Part shown: piece by piece, positions 35,434-43,802 of the stretch
Numbering within the stretch: position 1 is the stretch's first letter
How the letters are laid out: each line of letters starts with the position of its first letter
Source: an uncultured Bacteroidales bacterium
GTDB lineage: Bacteria; Bacteroidota; Bacteroidia; Bacteroidales; UBA932
Direction of reading: 5' to 3'
Assembly (NCBI GenBank): GCA_947179325.1
Contig: CAMXAU010000001.1
Location: 62,001 to 126,000 of the forward strand
Length of the DNA: 64,000 nt
Position numbers and translations under genes: made by a program
The notes under the pieces: model-generated
Database searches by the model: none
What the model saw: the letters and a program-made list of their open reading frames with translations, nothing else
Told to the model about the DNA's origin: nothing

Positions 35434-36909
35434 CTATTCCGCTTCATTTGCAATTTCAGTCAGTGCCGCTGTGCACCAGAGCATCCCGGCCTGTCCGTGC
35501 GTGTCGCCTGTGTAGCGTTTCCTGTCCCTGTAGTGCTGTTCTGTGCTGCCTGTTCCCGTCCCTTCGCATACTTCGCGGATGTCATAGTTGGGATTCAGGT
35601 AGAACATGAGTGCATTCCAGGCCTTGCGCGCAGCCTTTCCGTATGTGTCACTGTCAAGCCATCCGTTCTTTACCCCGGTGATGAATGCGTATGTGAACAT
35701 TGCGGTTCCGGAGGTCTCGGACCAGAGGCTTGTCCTGTCGATCAGCTGTGCCCACATGCCTGTCGGCTGCTGGTATTTGAGCAGTGAGGCCATCATCGTC
35801 CCGTATTCTCTCCTGAGCAATGCGGCTTCCGTGCTGTACGCCGGATTGTCTTCAATGATCTTGAGCATCTCAGGCATCCCGACTGCCATCCAGCCGTTTC
35901 CGCGCGCCCAGAAGAACTTTGCATCAGGCGAGTGCCAGTAAAGTCCGTCTGAACCCTGTATCTTCTCGATGTAGAGTGTCATTTCCCGTACAGCACGGTC
36001 AAGATACCTGTTTTCATTGTTGGCCTTTGCCGGCCACCATGGATCTGTGTTGTATGACGGGTCGTTCCTGGTTGCCAGGTATGCCTGTATCTGCAGCGCT
36101 GTGATCATGAACATGTCGTCTATCCATAGACGTGTCTGCCATGAATAGCCGCCCTTGATGTAGCTTTCCCATGTCTTCCAGTCCCCGTCGCTCATCTTGA
36201 ACAATGTGCTGGTATGGTTATACTTTGAGCTGCTGAACCTTGCGTCGAATTCTGCACGTGTTAATGGATTCCATTGATTGTCTGCGTATTGCAGACCGAA
36301 ATCCAGATATTCTTCCCTTGTCTGTCTCCATGTTACGCCTTCATAGTCCGGATTCTCCATGATGGATGCAATGTGGAGTGAGATGGCACCGAAGATATAG
36401 TAGTCGACCCTGTTGCTTTCATGTCTCCAGAGAAGGTCTGTTATGACAGGAAGCGTGTTGCCTTTTGAATCCTGATATGTTGTCTTTCCTGTGATTACGT
36501 CATTGTATTTGTCCACCATGCCCTGGATTAGGCCGATTGCCTCAGCCTTTGCGTCGGCGTCTCCTTTAAGCATGGCGTTCTCCACAGCAGCTTCAAGGAA
36601 CCAGAATGAACCGAGATAGGCACATACGTCAGGATATGTCACAAAAGAGCTTGGCTGCTTTCCTGCATCTGTGCGCCCCCAGTTTGACTGGGGGATCTCA
36701 ATGAACCGCCTTACAAGGTTCTTCCCGCATTCTATTGGCTCTGCCTTGCCTTCGAATCCTGTCAGGCTGGATTCCACTTGGCTTCCTGAAGGCTCATCCT
36801 TGCCATATCCGCCTCCGCTTAGAGGGGGATATTCCTTGCCGGTAGAGCATCCGGAGATGAAGATGCATGCAGCAAATGCTGTTGACAATATATGTATATA
36901 TCTTGCCAT
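35434..36909 (-). CDS. GH105-family unsaturated uronyl hydrolase (lipoprotein), copy 1
   Basis: A 491-residue (alpha/alpha)6-barrel enzyme of the YteR/YesR type. Such enzymes hydrate and split off the 4,5-unsaturated uronic acid left by lyases, or act on related uronosides. N-terminal lipobox 'FISGCSTG' suggests surface or periplasmic anchoring. Family stretches: 'SYWQ'-like 'GGYSWQTRLWIDDMFMITALQIQAYL', 'FFWARGNGWMAVGMPEML', 'SETSGTAMFTYAF' and 'GDTHGQAGMLWC'. About 100 residues longer than its neighbour, from a linker after the lipobox and an insertion around 'EFDARFSSSKYNHTSTLFK'. It and copy 2 look like old tandem paralogues. Confidence 0.85.
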   Translation of the reverse strand: MARYIHILSTAFAACIFISGCSTGKEYPPLSGGGYGKDEPSGSQVESSLTGFEGKAEPIECGKNLVRRFIEIPQSNWGRTDAGKQPSSFVTYPDVCAYLGSFWFLEAAVENAMLKGDADAKAEAIGLIQGMVDKYNDVITGKTTYQDSKGNTLPVITDLLWRHESNRVDYYIFGAISLHIASIMENPDYEGVTWRQTREEYLDFGLQYADNQWNPLTRAEFDARFSSSKYNHTSTLFKMSDGDWKTWESYIKGGYSWQTRLWIDDMFMITALQIQAYLATRNDPSYNTDPWWPAKANNENRYLDRAVREMTLYIEKIQGSDGLYWHSPDAKFFWARGNGWMAVGMPEMLKIIEDNPAYSTEAALLRREYGTMMASLLKYQQPTGMWAQLIDRTSLWSETSGTAMFTYAFITGVKNGWLDSDTYGKAARKAWNALMFYLNPNYDIREVCEGTGTGSTEQHYRDRKRYTGDTHGQAGMLWCTAALTEIANEAE

Positions 36910-36919
36910 TCCTTGCCGT

Positions 36920-38083
36920 TTATTTTACCTTATATGGCTTCACATCTCCGCTCAGTGCCTGGCAGCACCATATCATTGCAGCCTGTCCATGAAGGTCGCC
37001 GGTCAGCCTCCTGCGGTTCTGGTACCAGTCGAAGCTGTTCTTTGCCCCTGTGCCCTCGCAGACATTGCGCAGCTCATCGTTCTCGTCAAGGTATGAAAGA
37101 AGCCTCATATACCCCTTGCGTGCAGCTTCACCGTAGACTTTCTTGTCAAGCCAGCCGTTCTTTACGCCGACTATGAATGCATATGTGAACATTGCGGTGC
37201 ATGAACTTTCCTTCCATGTGTTCGGGTCATCGATTATCTGGTGCCACATGCCGTCATAGTCCTGGTAGCGGAGCAGGGTCTGCATCATCAGGCGGTATGC
37301 CTGCTCTATGCGCGGCCTGTATTCGCTGTCCTTCGGCATCAGCCTGAGCATCTCAGCCATCCCGACTGCCATCCAGCCGTCACCGCGTCCCCAGAAATAC
37401 GGTGTACCCGTATGGTGCCAGAAAAGTCCGTTAGGGCGCTGTATCCTGTCAAGATAGAGGATCATCTCCCTGGCTGCCCTGTCGATGTATTTCCTGTCGC
37501 CTGTGATATGGTAGGCCTGCGCCTGGAGTTCTGTAATCATGAACATGTCGTCCACCCAAAGACGTGTCTGCCATGAATAGTCTTTTTCCTGCCATCCGCG
37601 CTGCTCGTCTGTCGGATTTGCCGGCATCACCCACTGGCCGTCTGCGTATTTCATCCCCAGGTCAAGGTATCTTTGCTCCGGGACATTCTTGTATATCTCA
37701 AGCGGAACAGCTCCGAATACGTAGAAATCCACTACGTTATGAGCTTTCGGGAACATTTCCGGCTGCAGGTTCTTCTGCTCTCCGAAGAGAGGCTCGAAAC
37801 GTTCTGTCAGCCTGTTGTACAGTTCAGTGTCACCGGTTGACTGGGCGAACCAGAGTGAGCCGAGCCAGGCACATACATCAGGGTATGTCACGAGCGTCAC
37901 CTTATGCTTTGACCTTATGTCCCCCCAATGTGAATGCGGGGTGTCAAGGTAGTGTTCAACGAGTTTCTTTCCTATTTCTTCAGGCTGGCATCCCTCGGGA
38001 AAATTCTTGAGGTCCCAGCTTTTCTGCGCTGATGCTGTGATGCAGGCTGCTGCAAGCAGTGCTATGGATAAGATTCTTTTCAT
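36920..38083 (-). CDS. GH105-family unsaturated uronyl hydrolase, copy 2
   Basis: A 387-residue periplasmic enzyme with a cleavable signal peptide ('ACITASAQ') and no lipobox. Same landmarks as copy 1: 'DYSWQTRLWVDDMFMITELQAQAYH', 'YFWGRGDGWMAVGMAEML', 'CTAMFTYAFIVGVKNGWLD' and 'GDLHGQAAMIWCCQAL'. The different cell location (soluble versus lipidated) suggests the two paralogues act on the same or related oligosaccharides on different sides or of different sizes; this is inference. Starts 61 bases after GH43. Confidence 0.86.
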   Translation of the reverse strand: MKRILSIALLAAACITASAQKSWDLKNFPEGCQPEEIGKKLVEHYLDTPHSHWGDIRSKHKVTLVTYPDVCAWLGSLWFAQSTGDTELYNRLTERFEPLFGEQKNLQPEMFPKAHNVVDFYVFGAVPLEIYKNVPEQRYLDLGMKYADGQWVMPANPTDEQRGWQEKDYSWQTRLWVDDMFMITELQAQAYHITGDRKYIDRAAREMILYLDRIQRPNGLFWHHTGTPYFWGRGDGWMAVGMAEMLRLMPKDSEYRPRIEQAYRLMMQTLLRYQDYDGMWHQIIDDPNTWKESSCTAMFTYAFIVGVKNGWLDKKVYGEAARKGYMRLLSYLDENDELRNVCEGTGAKNSFDWYQNRRRLTGDLHGQAAMIWCCQALSGDVKPYKVK

Positions 38084-38144
38084 ATGATATTTTTTACATA
38101 ATGTTTATTGCCTTGATACTGTCCTGTCTTCTGTGGCTTGCCGG

Positions 38145-39623
38145 CTAAAGCGGTTCCCCTGACGGAACCTCTATCTCCTCCTGCCAGCCTACTGGCTTGC
38201 CGAAGTCCGGTGTGCCGTCTGCCTTCCATGTGAATTTCTGTATGAAGCAGTCCCTGTTGTCCCATCCGCTGTCCTTGTACCTCTTTACATGGTACACGAT
38301 CCAGTCTTCAGTGCCGTCATACGATTTGGTGAATGTGTTATGCCCGACTCCATGGACTCCTCCTATGTACATTGTGGATTCGTTCTGTGCATTGTCGGCA
38401 TTCGGATTGTCCGATTTTGCGACATTGTCGCATCTCCAGAAAGTATAGTTTGTGGACTTTTTCCAGTTGGAGGCAACCATAGGGTCATTCTTGGCCGGGT
38501 CTGTCAGGTCAAGTTCAAGCCATCCGAGACGGTATTCCTTGGTCCATGAGCCGTTTGCAGAATATACGCAGAACAGTTTGGTGCCTTCCGGATTGAAAAT
38601 CATTGCAGGTCCTTCATTTATGCTGCTGTTTGCAGTCTCCCATGCAAGTTCGGCCCTTGAGAGCTGCACCCTCGGGCAGTTGATTGTGTATGGATTGTCC
38701 ATTGTGGCTATGTACAGTCCCTGGTTGCCGTTTGTCTTGGACTGGTTCCCTGACCATACTGCATACATCTGTTCACCTATCCTGAACACGGTCATGTCAA
38801 TGGCGTATATGGTGTTGTCTGCTGTGAGCCTGTCACCGGCCTGCCAGCTCTTGAAATCCTCCTCATTGCCGGTGAAGATCATTCCCATGTCTTCCCATTT
38901 CCCTGTTGTCGGGTCTTCGTCCATGCAGCGGAGTACTCCTGTCCTCTGTGTATTGTAGCTTCCGCCGGTCTCGCTTGTAGGGCGTCCTGCTGCATAATAT
39001 ACATACCATACGCCATCAATGCGGAACAGCTCAGGCGCCCAGAGGTTTGCCCTGTTCCAGACCTTAGTCGCACCGTCTGCCGGCAGATGCCATACTTCCT
39101 TTGTGCCGCCGAGGCTTGTCAGCTTGTTTGACTTGCCGAGGTTCACTCCGTTTCCGTTGGATTTGCAGGCATAGTAGTAGACACTGTTTCCGTTTGCTTC
39201 CCTCCATACATATGGATCCGGCATAGGCTGGAATATCGGGTTCCTGAATGTCCTTGCGCCTTGCTTTACTGTTACTTTTACAGGGATTGTCCCGTCAGCG
39301 GAGAATCTTATGCTCCCGCTCCTTTCCTCGCCTGGCGTTCCGGATTCGTCCGTATAGTTGCTTTCATACTCGATGATTACATTCCTGCTGCCTTCGCCTT
39401 CTGTGACATTCGTCTTGAGCCATCCGGCCTGTGGCTGTACAGTCCATGCCGTGTTCGATGTTACATATACTTCAAATGACCCTGCCTTGTTGTTTACCAG
39501 TTTTTCACTGATGCTGATTTTCACATAAGGCTTTTCTGTATTTCCTGCCGGTTCTTTTCCGCAGCTGCAACTTGCTGCAAAGATGCAGAAGGTGATAATC
39601 AGAATGTTGTATAACCTGTTCAT
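38145..39623 (-). CDS. GH43-family glycosidase with N-terminal BACON-type domain (lipoprotein)
   Basis: A 492-residue lipoprotein (lipobox around 'FAASCSCGK'). An N-terminal BACON-like beta-sandwich (about 32-122, 'SNTAWTVQPQAGWLK') is followed by a five-bladed GH43 propeller. The expected catalytic carboxylates are visible: Asp136 in 'PMPDPYVW', Asp276 in 'YAIDMTVF' and Glu337 in 'SINEGPAM'. Members release alpha-L-arabinofuranose, beta-xylose or beta-galactose; I cannot name the subfamily. First gene of the PUL operon, divergent from the HTCS regulator. The promoter-like minus-strand TTCCTTTGCAG near 39692-39702 recurs before the FAD/GH130 gene. Confidence 0.87.
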   Translation of the reverse strand: MNRLYNILIITFCIFAASCSCGKEPAGNTEKPYVKISISEKLVNNKAGSFEVYVTSNTAWTVQPQAGWLKTNVTEGEGSRNVIIEYESNYTDESGTPGEERSGSIRFSADGTIPVKVTVKQGARTFRNPIFQPMPDPYVWREANGNSVYYYACKSNGNGVNLGKSNKLTSLGGTKEVWHLPADGATKVWNRANLWAPELFRIDGVWYVYYAAGRPTSETGGSYNTQRTGVLRCMDEDPTTGKWEDMGMIFTGNEEDFKSWQAGDRLTADNTIYAIDMTVFRIGEQMYAVWSGNQSKTNGNQGLYIATMDNPYTINCPRVQLSRAELAWETANSSINEGPAMIFNPEGTKLFCVYSANGSWTKEYRLGWLELDLTDPAKNDPMVASNWKKSTNYTFWRCDNVAKSDNPNADNAQNESTMYIGGVHGVGHNTFTKSYDGTEDWIVYHVKRYKDSGWDNRDCFIQKFTWKADGTPDFGKPVGWQEEIEVPSGEPL

Positions 39624-39724
39624 ATCTTGGTTGTTTTAAGTGTTGGCTGTGTCTGTTTATGTGCACATGAAATATGCTCTGGTCTTGTCTCTGCAAAGGA
39701 ACATAATGCCCCCGTGAATATTAT

Positions 39725-39754
39725 CTCAATTATGAGCAGATTTGTCTCAATTGT
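39725..39754. promoter_or_regulatory. candidate HTCS operator: direct repeat CTCAATTrT with 21-bp period
   Basis: CTCAATTAT (39725-39733) and CTCAATTGT (39746-39754) start 21 bp apart, that is on the same helix face. They lie in the 193-base divergent control region between the GH43 operon and the HTCS gene. AraC-type output domains bind such direct repeats. Confidence 0.4.
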
Positions 39755-39786
39755 CTCAGATGCTACATGATACCTTAAATTATATT

Positions 39787-39794
39787 TATATTTG
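39787..39794 (+). promoter_or_regulatory. -7 element of the HTCS gene
   Basis: TATATTTG matches TAnnTTTG, 22 bases before the preferred ATG at 39817. This excludes the ORF-track start at 39742. Confidence 0.55.
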
Positions 39795-39816
39795 TACAAC
39801 TCAAGGAAACAATGTC

Positions 39817-42800
39817 ATGAAAAAAGAGATAGCATCAATCGTCCTTATTTTCCTAATCGGGCTGTGTGCCCGAGCACAGGCTCTGTACTTTGAGCATATA
39901 GACATCAAGGACGGTCTTTCACAGAATACTGTAAATGAAATATTGCAGGACAGCCGCGGTTTCATGTGGTTCGGTACAAAGGATGGCCTTAACAGATATG
40001 ACGGGAAGCATTTCAAGATATTCCGGAATATCCCGTATGATACTTCCGGTCTCCGGAACAGCCAGATAAGATGTCTTGTCGAGGATATGTCGGGCAGGAT
40101 ATGGGTCGGGACCAATTCCGGGCTTTATGTCTATGATGTTGAAAAAGGACGTTTCTCGGAAATGCACGTCCGCGATGAGCATGGGGGGGGTAGTCTATAG
40201 CCCTATATTGAACATGAAATGCGGGCCTGACGGGAGGATATGGATTGCAGTGGAAGGGCATGGTGTATATTGCCATGATCCGGCCACTTCCGAGATAAAG
40301 TGCGTAATGCAGACAAGAAGTCCGCTCAGATGTCTTGAGGTTGACAGGCTTGCAGGTACAATATGGTTCTCATGGTCAGGAGGCGGCCTTTTCTATACCG
40401 ATGACGGATTCTCCAGTGTGCATCCGTTTCTTCTCGAAGGTGAAGAGAAAGTCTATCCTGAGGATATCATATCATGCATACACGTGAGTGCCTACAATAA
40501 GATATATCTTGGGCTTGAGCAGAACGGTGTCGTCGAGCTGAACAGGGCTACGGCAAAGGCCAGAAGCCTCGGGCTTTCCGGAGGTGCTTTGTTTGTGAGG
40601 GAGATTGTGCCTTATTCTGCGGAAGAACTGTGGATCGGGACGGAGTCAGGGCTGTTCATCTATAATATAAGAACCCGTTCGGTGCAGCATCTGCAGAACT
40701 CTCCATATGACATGTATTCATTGTCAGACAATGCAATATATTCTATATGCAAGGACCGCGACGGGGGAATATGGATAGGTACATTCTTCGGTGGAGTCAA
40801 CTATCTCCCGCAGAGGATACCTGATTTCGACAAATATTATTACAGCGACAGGCCGGGGGAACTGAACGGTAAAAGGGTAAGGAAAATATGCCCTGACGGT
40901 TCAGGTGGACTATGGGTGGCGACTGAGGATTCCGGGCTGTACCGTTTCGACCCTTCTACCGGAAAATTCGAATTCTTTGCCCCGAGCAGCGAATTTACAA
41001 ATATCCAGAGCCTTCTGATGGATGGTGATAACCTGTGGGTAAGCACATTCGCAAAAGGAATAAGGGTCATTGACACCAGGACATATGCGGTGAAGAAATA
41101 TGAATTTGTCAAGCAGCCCGGTCCCCGTCTTTTCAGCAACAATGTCTTTTCCATGGCCAGGACAAGCGGCGGTACGATATATATAGGGACGATGCATGGC
41201 CTTCAATACTATAGGCGGGATGTGGACGGCTTCGGGTATGTCCCGCAGATAAACGGTGGAAAGATGGTGAATGACATTATGGAGGATTCCATGGGAAACC
41301 TGTGGGTCGGCACCATCTCGAACGGACTTTTCGTGCAGGATGCAAGGAGCGGTGAGTGGAGGCAGTTCCTGCATGACAACGATGACAGGAACTCGCTTCC
41401 GGGGAATAACATCACAAGTGTATTCGAGGATTCCATGAACAGGATATGGGTGACTACATACGGCTCCGGTTTCAGCATATATGATTCTGCAGGCGACGGG
41501 TTCTGCACATATACCTCACTGGACGGGATGCCGGGCGATATCGTGTACCAGATAGTCGAGGATGATTTCGGGGACTTCTGGATATCCACCAACAATGGCC
41601 TGGTGCTGTTTGATTCAAAGAAGTGTACAGTGGAGCGTATATATACAGTGGACGATGGACTTCTATGCAATGCATTCAACTATAGCTCAAGCTATAAGGA
41701 TGATTCCGGGAAGATATATTTCGGATGCATAGAGGGGATGCTGTCGTTTTCTCCGTCAAGCCTGGCCGGGAAGAGGAGGAATGCCAAGGCTCCTGGGATA
41801 TATGTCACTGACTTTACTGTGCTGAGTGAAGATACGCGTACCGGGGAGAGTGGAGTGCTTCTTGACAAGGATATTATATGTACGGATTCGATAGTCCTCA
41901 GGCATTGGCAGAATGTGTTTACCGTTGAGCTTGCGGCCCTCGGGTTTTCTGAGGACTATACAGTCATGTACAGGCTGGAGGGAGTAGATGGCGGCTGGCG
42001 GAAATATGACGGCGGAAGGATTACATATTCCAATATCCCTTTTGGGGAATACCGTTTCAGGGCAAGGCTTTCCGATGAATATGCCGGTTCGGGTGAAAGG
42101 GAGCTCAATATAAGGATAAGGCCTCCGCTGTGGAGGTCTGCCGCGGCCAATGTCCTGTATATTCTCCTGCTGTTCGGTGTGATTCTGTCTGGTATCGGAT
42201 ACTATCACAGGATGTCTGTGCTGAAGCGCAGGAAATATATAAGGGAATATGAACGCAAGAAGGAAAGCGAGGTCTATGACACCAAGATAGCTTTCTTTAC
42301 AAATATTACGCATGAGATAAGGACTCCTCTTACCCTTATAAAGGGGCCGCTTGACAATATACTTTCAGACGGTAATATAGATCCGAAGGTGGCGAAGAAC
42401 CTTGACATAATGAGCCGTAATACAGACCGTCTTCTGGTGCTTGTGAACCAGCTGCTTGATTTTCAGAAGATAGAGAAGGAGAACCTGTCCTTGAAGCTTG
42501 CCATGGAGAACATACCTGAAATCCTTGAGTCCACATTCAGCAGGTTCAGTGCCTCCATGTCATACCGGCATAAGGTATTCAGCCTTGAGGTAAAGGACAG
42601 GGACATATGTGCAATGGTTGACAGGGAGGCCTTTACGAAGATACTGAGCAACATGTTCACCAATGCGATGAAATACTCTGACCGGAACATAACAGTTGTC
42701 CTTGAACGTGACGGCGATTCAATGAGGCTGACAGTCGGGAATGACGGGGAGGTCGTACCGGCAGACAAGAGGGAGGCCATCTTCACTCCTTTCTACCGCC

Positions 42801-43801
42801 ATACGAATACCAATGAGCAGACAGGGACAGGCATAGGGCTGTATCTGGCACGTTCACTTGCAGAGCTTCAGTACGGGACTCTTACCATGAGCACAGACCT
42901 TGGAGTCAATGAATTTGTGCTGGTGCTCCCTCTCTGCACAGATGATGTCTCCATGGAGACTGTGCCTGCAGACAACGATGTGCAGGAAACATCTCTGGAC
43001 GATGCCGAAGTCCCGGTTGTCCCTGAGACATCGCAGGAGACAATACTTGTGGTCGAGGATGATGAGGAACTGTGCGGTTTCATAAGTGATTCCATCGGAG
43101 GGAAATGGTCTGTGCTTATAGCCCATAACGGACTGGAGGCTCTGGAAATCCTGGACAGGAACAATGTAACATTGATTGTGAGCGATATAATGATGCCGGA
43201 AATGGACGGAATAGAGCTATGCCGTACAGTGAAGAGTGATTTGAGATACACGCATATTCCTCTGGTGCTGCTTACTGCGAAGACCACCCTTGAATCCAAG
43301 ATAACCGGCATGAATGCAGGTGCCGATGTATATGTGGAGAAGCCTTTCTCGCTTACATATCTGATGTCTGTCATTGCCAACCAGATAAAGAGCAGGCAGT
43401 CTCTCCGGGAGGCGTTCCTCAAGAACCCTCTCGCAACCATGAGTACTGTCAACATGTCCTCTGGCGATACGGAGTTCCTTTCGCGCCTGAGGGAGATAAT
43501 ACATGAGAATCTGAACAATTCAAAGTTCAAGATGGATGACATCGCGGAGATGATGCACATGAGCAGGGCGAATTTCTACAGGAAGATAAAGGGTGTGCTT
43601 GACATGAGCCCGAATGAGTATCTGAGGATAGAGCGTCTGAAAAGGGCTGCGCAGCTGCTTGTTGAAAATGACTATCAGGTGAGTGAAGTGTGCTACATGG
43701 TAGGTTTCAGCTCCCCGTCGTATTTCTCGAAATGCTTTTTCAGCCAGTTCGGGGTGCATCCTAAGAATTTTGTCAAGAACCAGGAAACTAAAAATCAATG
43801 A
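39817..43801 (+). CDS. hybrid two-component system sensor/regulator (HTCS) of the PUL, frame broken at a G8 tract
   Basis: One-protein signalling system that senses PUL oligosaccharides in the periplasm and activates the locus. The ORF track shows it as two frames (39742-40200 and 40076-43801). The break is a run of eight G at 40183-40190; with seven G the reading continues '..RDEHGGVVYSP..' and gives a single 1327-residue protein, the normal HTCS length. Order: signal peptide ('GLCARAQ'), two regulator propellers of Reg_prop repeats ('GRIWVGTNSGLYVYD', 'GGIWIGTFFGGVNYL'), Y_Y_Y domain ('YRLEGVDGGWRKYDGG'), membrane helix ('VLYILLLFGVILSGIGYY'), HisKA with 'FFTNITHEIRTPLTLI', HATPase ('TGTGIGLYLARSL'), receiver with 'LIVSDIMMPEMDG', and an AraC-type helix-turn-helix ('MSRANFYRKIKGVLDMSPNEYL'). 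As read, only a 127-residue secreted fragment would be made. This could be phase variation or a sequencing error. Confidence 0.9.
40183..40190. repeat. G8 homopolymer causing the HTCS frameshift
   Basis: Eight consecutive G (ATGGGGGGGGTAGTC) at exactly the point where the two HTCS frames meet. Loss of one G (or gain of two) restores the full reading frame. Confidence 0.9.
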
Positions 43802-43802
43802 T

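Noticed and set aside
40076-40183. Start of the second HTCS frame as an independent gene
   Set aside because: The first 36 codons are an out-of-frame reading of the propeller region; homology in this frame begins only after the G8 tract, so the break is a frameshift and not a separate gene.
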